From Intoshia linei (lineage: Eukaryota > Orthonectida > Rhopaluridae): DNA of 25,867 nt. Both the position numbers and the translations under genes were made by a program. Below the pieces are notes generated by a model. That model had not been told where the DNA came from and ran no database searches. It saw nothing but the letters and a program-made list of their open reading frames with translations. Location of the stretch: NCBI GenBank assembly GCA_001642005.1, contig LWCA01000487.1, forward strand, positions 1-25,867, given 5' to 3'. This document shows positions 1-9,600 of the stretch, piece after piece; position 1 is the stretch's first letter; each line of letters begins with the position of its first letter.

Positions 1-1
1 G

Positions 2-595
2 CAAGTTTTTGTTAAGGAAACGAATAGATATGCAAAACAAAAAAATAGACAAAAATTTAAAACTAATTTATCAGAATTACGAGTAAATGTATTACGATAA
101 AATGATAACTCAGTTGTAACATTTGCTAGCAACGTTTGTGGTGTAGAACCTATTGGAAAGGTCAAAAGATGGAGTAAAAAATATAATCACGGAATGGATG
201 GCGTTGATATATTTGACAGAGCGGCTTCGGATTATCGACCCTTGATTAGAGCTAAGAAGTGGTATTTCCCCTTAATGATCCATGGCATTAATGCTCTAAT
301 GGTTTACGCATGGCGTATGTACCAAATGATTCATCAATGTAAAATGCCTCAATTACAATTTCGAAGAAGCGTAGTTCTTGGTGCAATTACTACATCATTT
401 CCTCGCCCAATTACAGGGCCTCAGTTAACAGTATCGACTCCATCTCGATTTGATGCAGTCGACCATGTACCTATTAGTATTCAACCAAGAAGGTGTATTC
501 TGTGTAAAAAGAATTGTCGCATAAAATGCAATAAATGCCAAAAAGCCTTACACATTAATACTTGTTTTCAAAATTATTATTCAGAATTTGAATAA
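2..595 (+). pseudogene. piggyBac transposase, C-terminal part with internal stop
   Basis: The frame is open from base 2 to the TAA at 593-595 except for an in-frame TAA at 98-100. The sequence fits the end of a PGBD-type DDE transposase: a stretch beginning MDGVDIFDR from base 194, then YRPLIRAKKWYFPL, a Leu/Trp-rich helix (HGINALMVYAWR), and a C-terminal Cys-rich zinc-finger-like tail (CILCKKNCRIKCNKCQKALH...C) as in active piggyBac proteins. The stop at 98-100 falls where relatives usually have Trp, in the segment before the conserved GVDxFD block, so the copy is probably dead. The ATG at 194 is internal, not a real start. The catalytic Asp residues of the central domain would lie before the window, apart from that in GVDIFD. 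An AATAAA overlaps the stop region at 592-597. Confidence 0.85.
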
Positions 596-830
596 TAAAG
601 TTTTATTTTAATGCTTTTGACTGTAATAATTTAATTTTGTTAATTACAATTCGTAAAAAGTTAAAATAATCAAATTAATTTGGTCGTTACAAATATTGAA
701 TATAAACTTTTTTAAATAGCTGTTGCTATATTGACACTTAGTCCTATTGGTTAAATTTTAATTCTGAGTCATAATGAATATCAAGATATATATAACTAAA
801 GTCATTAATGTTTTTTTCCGGTTAGCGGCT

Positions 831-852
831 AATGACTACATATGTAGTCATT
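831..852. repeat. perfect 22-bp palindrome in piggyBac right end
   Basis: AATGACTACAT is followed immediately by its exact complement, with no spacer. It lies about 130 bp inside the TTAA-adjacent end. Subterminal inverted motifs occur in piggyBac ends and can bind transposase; that role is inferred here. Confidence 0.7.
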
Positions 853-982
853 CTCAGTTTACCCAGTTTTAGTATCTCAAACCCTTAGTAATTTTACACA
901 TATTTAAATATGCATATATAAATAACACATTTCGAAAATTATAATGTTTGACCAAGTATAAAGGGTGTCGGTCACTAATGGG

Positions 983-1309
983 TTAAGTTAAACTTTAACT
1001 TAAAGTGCTATATAATTTTTGTTTTCACGTTTTCAAATCAATTACATCATGTTTAATTTCGCATCAATTTGAATAATATTTTTATATTTTTCGGAAAAAT
1101 TAGTTTACATTTATTTTAATGTTTTTTTCAAAAATTTCAAATTTCTAAATGGATGAATCTTTTCATGGGATACATTATATAGTTTAAAATAAATATTAAG
1201 ACATGTTAAAGTTTTACTGATGGTTATGTGGTGATAACTGTTTTTAATGTTTAAATTAACATGTTATTATAGAATTATTAATATTAATTAAGTTATTAAA
1301 TGTAATTAG
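983..1309. other. AT-rich sequence between piggyBac and HAP-A exon
   Basis: After the TTAA there is low-complexity AT-rich sequence running to the splice acceptor ...TGTAATTAG at 1301-1309. A short frame near 1200-1235 (reading KVLLMVMW) could be a decayed copy of the preceding HAP exon, but its phase does not join to the exon at 1310. Confidence 0.4.
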
Positions 1310-1517
1310 ACAAAGACGAATATAATATCTCAACTTTTAATGTTTAAATCTTTTAATAATATGTTTCCTGGACCAATGGCTTCATTAATATATGAGTTGG
1401 TTGTTGTAAAGGGCGATAGCTTAAAAAATGGTGAAAAATTTGTTAGAATGTATTACAGAGATACAAACGGATCGAACAATACACTCATTGAATTGTCTCT
1501 TGACATTGATGGACAAA
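1310..1517 (+). CDS. HAP-A, histidine acid phosphatase-like, antepenultimate exon
   Basis: An exon bounded by acceptor TTAG (ends 1309) and donor A|GTAATA at 1518, phase 0 in and phase 1 out. It encodes the C-terminal core of a histidine acid phosphatase (lysosomal/prostatic type): residues aligning just after the catalytic HD (TKTNIISQLLMFKSF), then PGPMASLIYEL and GEKFVRMYYRDT. These match the family pattern PxxASxLxxEL...VRxYYRN. HAP-B in this window has PGFTDALIYEL and GEKFIRLYYRKT at the same places. Without a splice the frame would stop at 1541. The next exon with matching phase is at 6242. The catalytic N-terminal exons would lie upstream of the window, so activity cannot be judged. 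The ATG at 1340 is internal. Confidence 0.72.
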
Positions 1518-2649
1518 GTAATACTTACACTATTAAATTATAATTATAACTTATCCGTTATATGGTAAAATACGACTATCACGCATTTGACACTTATATT
1601 AACGCTTATATGTTTTTATTATACAGTATTATTTCCACAACTCACCAACTCTATAGCTCGCCAATTGATTATTACTGCAATATGGAAATATTAACGATTT
1701 ATTCTATAACTCTTCAATTCTCTTACTCGTCATTAATTTAAAATATAAAACTAAAAGTTTTAAACCTATTTTTCAAAATTAGTGACAATTTTATGTACTT
1801 AAGTTTTAAATCAGGTTGAAATTCAAAATTCCTTTAAATCGTAAAAGAGAAGGTTTAATAATGCACATTAATAATACCTTTATTTAAAAAAGGGAATATG
1901 TATATTACACTATTATAATAATACATAATATATAATATATATTACGCTTACAAAAATTGTATTTATATTCTATTCTATTTAATTATTTACTATTTATTAA
2001 ACTCATTATTGAATTCAAATGTAATTTTTAGAAAATATTGAATTTAAAAAATAATTAATTAATTTCAGTTGTAAAAATTAATTTTTTGATAGGATAGATT
2101 TTAATTATTTTGTATTAAATTTTCCAATTTATGTTACAATTCATATTTTATTGCAATTTAACCTTTCATTCTTTAACATCTGTTAGTTCTATAGTATTAA
2201 ATTCTCTATCTCGCGCCAAAATTTTCGAAATCCCAAGAATGGCGAGTTATAGAAAGAATACTACATATTCCTCATTATATAGAAAATTTTACATTAATTT
2301 TGAACTGGTAGCTAAGCTACCGTAGCTTCTACGGCGTAATTAAATTAATTATTCATTTAAAACATACTTATGGCAAACTACTAATACCATCTCTCGCTCT
2401 AAGAAAAACTAAAAAACTATTCTTATAGATCGAGTTTACTTAGTTTATTTTACTGTATATGCTTCATTGAGCATTTCTCAACTCAAATTTACAATATAAA
2501 AATTTTCATTGTATATTTATGAAAAAATATCTTTAGGGTTAAAATTGTCACTTTCAAATTTCAAGTACGATATAAATCTCAAAAATGATTTTATAAAATG
2601 AATTAATTATTTTCAGGTGTACATTGTAGGTTAAATTGAATTAAAGTTA
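1518..2649. other. HAP-A intron, AT-rich part without recognisable element
   Basis: Low-complexity AT-rich intronic sequence. The small ORF at 2131-2325 has no family signature and no flanking splice logic, and is judged to be chance. Confidence 0.4.
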
Positions 2650-2937
2650 TTAACCTTTACGAGACAATTGCATGTACATATGTATATGCACATGTGTATA
2701 TGCCAAAAACTATACTCATAAATTTATATTGGTTGGTATAGATGCCAAAAACTAATCATAAATTTACATTGGTTTGTATACAAACCAAAATAAGGCGGTA
2801 CCAATATAAATTATGAACAAATTACTGCTCATACAATCCTAACTTATATAAAATGCAACGCGATTTTTGTTTGTATATGTGTTTGTCTAAAATTTTGCTA
2901 TCAATTTTGAAAATCAGCATCGTCTCGTAAGGGTTAA
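2650..2937. mobile_element. piggyBac-type MITE with TTAA sites
   Basis: A 280-bp non-coding element between TTAA at 2650-2653 and TTAA at 2934-2937. Its ends are inverted: left CCTTTACGAGAC, right (reverse complement) CCCTTACGAGAC, 11 of 12 matching. There is no ORF. TTAA flanks and CC-starting ends are the hallmark of piggyBac-mobilised elements. The ends differ from those of the element at 1-982, so it belongs to another subfamily. It lies in the large HAP-A intron. Confidence 0.82.
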
Positions 2938-2955
2938 GAATGAACTTATTATATC

Positions 2956-3106
2956 AAGTGACCAGAAAAAATACGTACTATCAATTTTAGTTAATTTTGT
3001 GTTAAATGTAAAGCCAAAAATACTTATCTATGATGAATAAAAATTTTCGGCTTAAAATGTATTACAAATAAACTAAAAGTGATAGTACGTATTTTTCTGG
3101 CCACTT
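2956..3106. mobile_element. Tc1/mariner-type MITE, 151 bp
   Basis: The ends are inverted repeats of about 27 bp. The left starts AAGTGACCAGAAAAAATACG, the right (reverse complement) AAGTGGCCAGAAAAATACG, and both continue TACTATCA. A TATA follows on the right; the left flank is TATC. There is no coding capacity. The size, GTGxCCAG-type terminus and TA-rich flanks suggest a Tc1/mariner-mobilised MITE, but the left TA is not clean. It lies only a few bases from the hAT element at 3113. Confidence 0.72.
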
Positions 3107-3112
3107 TATATT

Positions 3113-3717
3113 ATATAGAGCAGTGTTTCCCAACCTTTTTTATGCTAGGCCCCACTTTTACTCTTAAAAAAATCGAGCGAATTATAATAAAATAATCATA
3201 AAAACAATAATGTATTTATTTTTTAGAATTAATGAGACAATTGAGGCTGACGATTCTGACTTTTGATTCTGAGTTTATTAATATTAGGTACATATACTAA
3301 TGTTGTAAGCTTTAATCGTAGATCTCCCCTTTTTGAAATTTGTAGTCTATTTATTTTTTTGTCAGTAAGTCTAAAACTGCATTAAACCCGCAATCTGCTA
3401 AATAAGAGGATGGAAATGACAACAAAGCAATCCTAGCAAAAGTAGTTAAAGTCGGATAATTTTGTAAATTTGGCATTTTGCATATACTCATTAATTTAAT
3501 TAAAATTGAATTAAATAGCCCACGATCATTAAAGATATATTTGTTTTTTGTCATTTTAATAATTTAATAATACAATTAATTGGTTCAAGTATCACATAAC
3601 CACTTATAAACCTGAGGATATTATATAAAATTAACAATAAATTAATCTAAAGTTTTCATAATCCTATAAATTTTTAATATTTCCCAGGCCCCACGGTTGG
3701 GAAACACTGATATAGAG
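3113..3717. mobile_element. hAT element with perfect 8-bp target duplication
   Basis: The element spans 3121-3709 (589 bp). The terminal inverted repeat is CAGTGTTTCCCAACC, identical at both ends (15 bp), and both ends carry a GGCCCCA block slightly further in. It is flanked by an exact 8-bp duplication, ATATAGAG, at 3113-3120 and 3710-3717. CAG..CTG ends with an 8-bp duplication define hAT transposons. It keeps a fragment of transposase on the minus strand, so it is an internally deleted derivative of an autonomous hAT. It is inserted in the HAP-A intron. Confidence 0.93.
3228..3554 (-). pseudogene. hAT transposase C-terminal (dimerisation domain) remnant
   Basis: Reading minus from 3554, the frame gives the C-terminal hAT dimerisation motif: ALLSFPSSYLADCGFNAVL then DLLTKK, where the frame stops in an A-run near 3351. 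A +1 shift restores NRLQISKRGDLRLKLTTL. The order SFPSSYLxxxGF-DLLTKKxNRL-RGDLRL is typical of the hAT lineage that includes ZBED5- and SCAND3-like domesticated proteins. The catalytic domain is missing, so this copy cannot code for active transposase. It lies inside the 589-bp element whose ends carry the duplication. Confidence 0.8.
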
Positions 3718-3986
3718 TGTCCAGATTTTATAAGTACTAAATAAGTACTTTTCGAAATGTCTTAGAAACAAAAAGAACAATAAAATTTGAATTGAAAGTT
3801 CTAAAAATTTGATATTTAAAAAGAATTAACAATTTAAAAAGAATTAACAATTTAAAATATGAAATGTAAATGTTAATTTTATTGGTATTTATCATTGCAA
3901 ATTATTTTTTTACATAATTATCTATGATTTTTCAAATGTTTGTAAAAATCAGTACTTTTGTTAAAATAATTACTTATGGACACACT
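3717..3986. repeat. possible short inverted-repeat element next to the hAT
   Basis: The left begins TGTCCAGATTTTATAAGTAC. The right, read in reverse, begins TGTCCATAAGTAATTATTTT and later reaches AAAAGTACTGATTTTT. The two share TGTCCA and AAGTA/GTACT blocks, but with gaps, and no target duplication is clear. It could be a decayed MITE or an outer end of the hAT pseudogene that follows. Confidence 0.3.
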
Positions 3987-3987
3987 A

Positions 3988-5629
3988 TTTGATATTAAAT
4001 TTAATTAAAGCGTCAATTTTTCATAAGTAGAAAATAAGTAGATTTTACTAAGAAACAAAAATAAACTAATCTTTCAAATTGAAACAAATTACATAATTAT
4101 TACGGATGCATATTTTAAAGTTTAATTATATTTATCACCAGAATATCTTATGACACAATTCTGTCATTTAATAATGTTTTATAGAATTCTGTGCAAGTTT
4201 CTATACTGTTTTATCTCAGTAAAATTACAGATTTTAATGTTTTCACATTTAAATTTGTTTTTTGATCAGTCCAATAATTATTGGCCATTGTAAAAATTCC
4301 TTCTACATATGCATTAGATGAATGTAAAGAGTAATAGAATTGAAATAATTTCTTAAATTCAATATTTTCATAGAACTCTTTCCAAAGCATTATAGATTTC
4401 AAGTTTTGAATTGAAGATTCAACTAAATTATAAATTATTACAATGATTATAATATATTACTAATCACGAATTTATTGAATATGTCATCACGACATATATG
4501 ATTTAATTTGTTGATATCATTATAAATATTTACACATTGTTCTACGTTTGTCCATGTAAAATCAGTTCTATCAATTATATATAATAAAGGAGACAAAAGT
4601 GTTACAGAAAGTGTCCATTTTTTTAAATAATTGAGCAATGCCTCATAAAATCCAATTATTTTAGACTTTAAGAATAATTGTTGGTTATTATTGAATGATA
4701 ATAAAATTGGAATAAATTTTGACGGTAAAAAATATGCTTTCATTCGACATTCAACGTTGTCTATTAGAAATGAAATTTTTTTTGCAGCAATTCCGAATTC
4801 AACCTAGTTAAGAATATATTTTATATATATATATAAATAAAATACCTGGTTTCCCTCAACTCTTAAAACACATTTGTGTACTAAACTACCAATATTTTCA
4901 AGAAATAATATCCAGAAAAAAGAATATTGATTTTCAAAGAATGTTTTTAATTTGATTGATGCATCAGTATGTACAAAATAATGTTTCAATGAATACATCA
5001 TATATTATTCTATTCAATGATGGAGCTAATGCTAACCACCGTGTAGCACTGTACCACAACAATGGTTTGTATTCTATTTCTAGATCTTGACATATTTTTT
5101 TTAAGATTAATGTTCGAGATGTGTATGTATGAAAGTGAAAATAAATATTAATGATAATTTTTTTTAAATCAATTTGTAATAAATTTGACGCATTTTTAAT
5201 AGCATTATTCAAAATATGCGCGTTGCACCCAGTTGCAATTAATTTAGCATCAAAAAATTGATTGAGTCTAGATAAAACATTGTTTGTTCCAGCTTGATTG
5301 ATACCTCCAAAGTTGCCATTGGTATTATCAGCTGAAATGATACATTTGTATTGAACAACCCAATCATTATTGAAAATATTAGAATATTTTGGCATTTTTA
5401 TATTGACAATAAATGAAAATTTAAATTTAATATAAATATAAAATATCAGTAAATATACAGTTTAAATTGAGCCAATATCATTTTATTATGTAATATTTGG
5501 TTAAATATATCCATAGTATTTATAATCTACTTATTTTCTACTTATTTTACATGTCAAAAAATAAGTAGTTTTTCAAAAATTAGTAGATATAAACGCTTTA
5601 ATTTAAATTGATATTTAACTTAAATAAAA
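3988..5629 (-). mobile_element. degenerate second hAT element
   Basis: This covers the transposase pseudogene at 4200-5395 plus flanks sharing inverted blocks. The left flank has ATTAAAGCG then ATAAGTAGAAAATAAGTAGA. The right flank, reverse complemented, has ATTAAAGCG and AATAAGTAGAAAATAAGTAGA. The spacing differs between sides because of indels, and I find no clean target duplication, so the boundaries are approximate. Confidence 0.5.
4200..5395 (-). pseudogene. hAT-family transposase, frameshifted
   Basis: Three shifted frames together read as one hAT transposase. 5395-4964 starts MPKYSNIFNNDW and contains the catalytic-core block SADNTNGNFGG...GCNAHILNNAI and then a conserved ATRWLALAPSLNRI block. 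5001-4804 continues with HYFVHTDASIKLKTFFENQY...SFFWILFLENI. 4743-4447 and 4402-4211 give the C-terminal portion, ending SSNAYVEGIFTMANNYWTDQ. The order matches the large insect-type hAT proteins that resemble zf-BED transposases. At least two frameshifts and several stops break it, so it is not functional. No BED zinc finger is visible upstream of 5395. It lies antisense inside the HAP-A intron. Confidence 0.8.
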
Positions 5630-6241
5630 TTTTGAACTTCATTGTGAAATTCACAATAAACATTTGAACAATACATTGTATTGTAGTATTGTATTGCTGT
5701 AACCAAGTACATTGAGTTCGTATTTATTTCTATTAAACTACAGTAGTTACTTATAGTTTCAAAAAATGACGTAATTATGGATTTTTATATTTAGTTTAAA
5801 TGCAAGTTTAGTGTATTTGCATTTTCTAATATTTTAATCTTATTTTGGCTTTCAAAACAAGAAAAATATAATAATACCTACGATATGTAAATTTGAAATT
5901 TTGTTTTTACCGAGTGTATTTTTTATTATTTTTGTAAACAGGAAATTTTATTATACAGTATTTTAATTGTTTAATATAGTTTTTTTTGAATTCGAGTCAT
6001 TTATAGAATAAACATGGAAATGGCTTCTGAATTGCTTAGCTATGTTTATGTGTGATAAAAATCTAATCACCCTACATTAGTATAGTTGAAACGACTCAAA
6101 TATGTTTAAACTGTGTTTAAATATTTTATCCATATTTATCGCTTTTACACAATGTATCTCTACAATTTTACTAAATTTACACTTAAATAATGAAATCTCT
6201 TTTGTGTACAATAAAATATGTATATAAAATATTATGTTTAG
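5630..6241. other. HAP-A intron, 3' part
   Basis: AT-rich sequence with no recognised element. The short ORFs at 6077-6346 (-) and the start of 6190-6390 (+) are by-products of the exon at 6242. The region ends in the acceptor ATTATGTTTAG at 6231-6241. Confidence 0.4.
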
Positions 6242-6578
6242 AATGTTCTCACATTTGCCCATATAATTCATTTGTTTCCATATTGTCAAAATATAGAAAG
6301 AGCATGGAAGTAATAGAAGATATTTGTGAAATTGAAACATATCCACGTAGAATATATTTATTATATTATTTAACCATCAAAATAATTTAGAATTTTACAA
6401 GTATCTTTCTTTTTTTTTGATATTTTTGATAGTATTGGTATTTACTGGAATTGTTGCTGTCGGAATAAAGTCTTATGCCAACAGAATAGATGAGATTCCA
6501 ATAGAATATGAAGAAGTTATAACCAGCACAAATAATGATGAGGTTGACAGTTTAGATATAAAAACAAACATTAATTAA
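6242..6578 (+). CDS. HAP-A, last two exons: C-terminal motif, membrane span, tail
   Basis: Exon 6242-6346 enters in phase 1, matching the phase-1 donor at 1517. It encodes CSHICPYNSFVSILSKYRKS, which fits the family's conserved GCxxxCPLxxFxxL block that closes the phosphatase domain and carries two disulphide cysteines. A 44-nt intron (GTAGAA...TTTAG, 6347-6390) leads in matching phase to exon 6391-6578. That exon gives a hydrophobic span (FFLIFLIVLVFTGIVAVGI), a basic stop-transfer residue and a 37-residue acidic tail ending ...DIKTNIN at TAA 6576-6578. The product is therefore a type I membrane phosphatase like lysosomal acid phosphatase. It is convergent with HAP-B and has a poly(A) signal 26 nt after the stop. 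The same intron positions and phases occur in HAP-B. Confidence 0.72.
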
Positions 6579-6603
6579 TTATTATTAAAAATTTAATTAA
6601 ATT

Positions 6604-6617
6604 AATAAATATTTATT
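6604..6617. promoter_or_regulatory. palindromic poly(A) signal shared by two convergent genes
   Basis: AATAAATATTTATT is a perfect 14-bp palindrome, so AATAAA can be read on both strands. On the plus strand it lies 26 nt past the HAP-A stop. On the minus strand the AATAAA overlaps the HAP-B stop codon (6615-6613). Use by both genes is inferred. Confidence 0.5.
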
Positions 6618-9600
6618 CTTTGATATCGTCATTTTCGTCTTTATTTAATTCATTTTCATTTTCTTCGTTATCATTTGTCATTTCACGTTTTTTTCTCATA
6701 AATGTTACGACTATTAATCCAAAAAATACTAATATAGACAGCCCGAGAATGCTTGCCAAAATTACCGATAAAATTTGAAAAATGTCTAAATTTTTAATCA
6801 GTTAAGTTTAAATACATTTGAACCAAGCATTAAAAATGGCAATGAAAATGTTTACCGTTTTCGTCGTCTTTTGATTTGCAGTGCAATTGTACATCAGTAT
6901 CATCCAATTTAGTATGTTTATTTAATATTTTGTAGAAAGTGTTAAGAGGACACAATTTTTCACATCCTATTATTAAAATATAAAGTTATATTATATTACA
7001 TCTTATTATTATTATTAGGCAAACTTTCACATACGTATATTATCAAAAATATGTATTTATGATCACACTAGTTAAACATGAAGGAAGTAAAAAAGTATTT
7101 TGAGGTTAAATCAAAACCAAAAAAAGTATGTAGCGTAATCGTCAAATATTTTTTGAGTTTATATGCGTAATCACGACAAAGATAATGTCTATAAATATTA
7201 AAAGAAGTTACTTTAATCTGAAAATATGTTACCTTCAATTTTTTGCAAAATTAACTGAGAATCTTCATTGACTGTTTTTCTGTAATACAATCTAATAAAT
7301 TTTTCGCCTTTTTTGTTGTCCTCTAAGATATTTTCTTCAACTAATTCATAAATTAATGCATCTGTAAAGCCAGGCATTCCATCTGTTCCAACATTTAAAA
7401 TTTCCATTTGAACTAATAGACTCACCATTCTCTAAATATTTATTATACATTATTATTATATTTAATAAGTGATATTACAGCGACATTAATTGTCATGACC
7501 ACATTAGATGTTCCATTGGTGAAACTTTCAAATTGGTCCTTAATTTTGTGCATTAAATAACCTAAAAAATACATTTTTTATTTAATAATATGAAAAATGC
7601 TCATTGAACATTGATCATTTACAATATAAACGGCTATGTCTGAAACTAATGGACTAAAAACTTTCTGCTAATTAATATAAATTATAATTGGCAACTCCAA
7701 TGAAAAAGTTTTTATCAAATGGATTTAAATTGTTTATTAAAACTGGTCATTAATTTAATAATTCTTTTTACAACATTTTATTCGTTATCAACCAACTATC
7801 ATATCTTAGCAATGTTAAATAGTTGTCAACATTCGGCGATGTAAAGATAAATGAATTACCATACTTAAAAATACATTAGCCTATAAATAAAAAATATTTA
7901 AATACTAGCTGAACATACGAAATATTATATATTATCATAATAGCAATGAAATGCCAATACCCCAAAGTGATCCTCGCTCAAGTTTTCTTTGAAAGGGTTA
8001 TAATTTGATATATCTAATTGAAAATAATAATTAAATATACTGCTCATAAAATTAGTGATTTCTTTATCTTTGAATCCAAAAGTCTCCTTAATTTCATGTA
8101 AACGGATTATCATCTGGCCATATGTACTGTTTTTATATTTCTGATTTGCCCAACTGGGGTATTTAATATCTCCATAATGCTAATTTCAAAAATAAATATA
8201 ATAATTTATATATTCTATATAATTTGTAATTTGTAAATTATAAACTTTTGAACGTAAATTATCTCCTATTATAGCAATAGATTCCATGTCTATAGGTTGT
8301 TTCATTTTATCACTGACCAGTTTGAATAATTCCTATAAAGTTAATTAAAATTGAAGATAATTAAATTACAGGATATTCATCTTCGTATTTCTTTAATACC
8401 GGACTCTGTTCCAAGTCAGCCATATGTTCTATTAACTTATGACATGCACCAGGGTTTAAATACTAAAAATTATTAATTATATTATATTTTTTAGATGAGT
8501 CCAATTTATAAAATGGTTAACTATAATTAATTATAAATAACTCATTTAGAATTTTAAGTGAAAAATCGGACGGTTAACGATAAACTTATATGCATGAATT
8601 ATATAAATAATATACTCCAAACATAAAGTATATTGTATCTGTACACTAGGGTCACACGTATTTTAGGATCAAGGACGAACGGAACGCATTCTGTGCATTT
8701 TCTACCACAACGAATTACTAAAAGTAATAAAACTTTTTTTATTATCATTTTTATATTTATTACAATCCTTTTCAATATTATATAATTCACCTTAGATATG
8801 TTTATAAAGCGCTGATTCTGTTAATTATTGATACATAATTGGTATATTTAAGTAAAAAGTAATGTGATATGACGGTTCCACCTAAAACAAGTTTTGGAAC
8901 CACTCTTTTAAAGGATTGGTAATAATGAATAGTACGATTTTTAAGTTAGATTTTCAACGTGAATTTATTTTTTTGGTAGAATAAAAGTGTGCCCTCGGCA
9001 GAGCTAGGTGCTGTTTTTACGTAGTACATAACAGTCAACCTAGTATAATATAATATGGAGGCCACATAAATGTTTAATAACCGATAAATATGGATATGAC
9101 GTTATGAGTCGAATAAAGCTCAGTTTTAATTTTTCTATAACATTTTTATATAAGAGATTTAAAATGATTAACCCCGACTCAATACTTACTATATAATAAT
9201 TATTATATAGTAATATACAGTGGTCGCTCCCTAAATTGAACAGAATTTAAATACACTCAGCGATCACTATACATGGTAAAAACATACATTTCGGCTCTTG
9301 AACATGAACACAATTTATTGTGATTTTTCTTATAAATTTGTTGAAATTTAATTAATTTTCTATATAATTTAAGAAATTTATAAGAAAATGCGAGTTTTTC
9401 AATCTGAAAAATTCATTCATTTTAAAATTTTGATTTTTCTCATAAATTTCACAATAAATATAGTATGAAATAATTAACTACAGTGTTCAATCTCTAAAAC
9501 TTGAACACCATCCATTTTTTTGCAGTTAGTGTTCAATTTAGAGAGCGATCACTGTAACTATATATGAATATTCCATAATTGCACAGAATGCAGTTCGTCC

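Larger units (their letters stand above)
1..982 (+). mobile_element. piggyBac-type transposon, right part (left end outside window)
   Basis: The interval holds the C-terminal half of a piggyBac transposase and then about 390 bp of non-coding right end. It finishes in ...GTCGGTCACTAATGGG directly before TTAA at 983-986, which is the target site of piggyBac transposons; read inward the end is CCCATTAGTGACCGACACCC. A perfect 22-bp palindrome lies subterminally at 831-852. The left half lies before the window, so neither length nor the left TTAA can be checked. The element sits upstream of the first visible HAP-A exon, probably in an intron of that gene. Confidence 0.75.

Noticed and set aside
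6077-6346. Minus ORF of 89 codons opposite the HAP-A exon
   Set aside because: It is antisense to the CxxxCP exon on the plus strand and has no family features.
7925-8113. Single-exon ORF starting MIIRLHEIKETFG
   Set aside because: It is part of HAP-B exon 7, which starts at 8179; the Met is internal and the last codons are intron.
8599-8790. Minus ORF of 63 codons in HAP-B intron 4
   Set aside because: It overlaps the inverted end of the intronic transposon and has no coding features.
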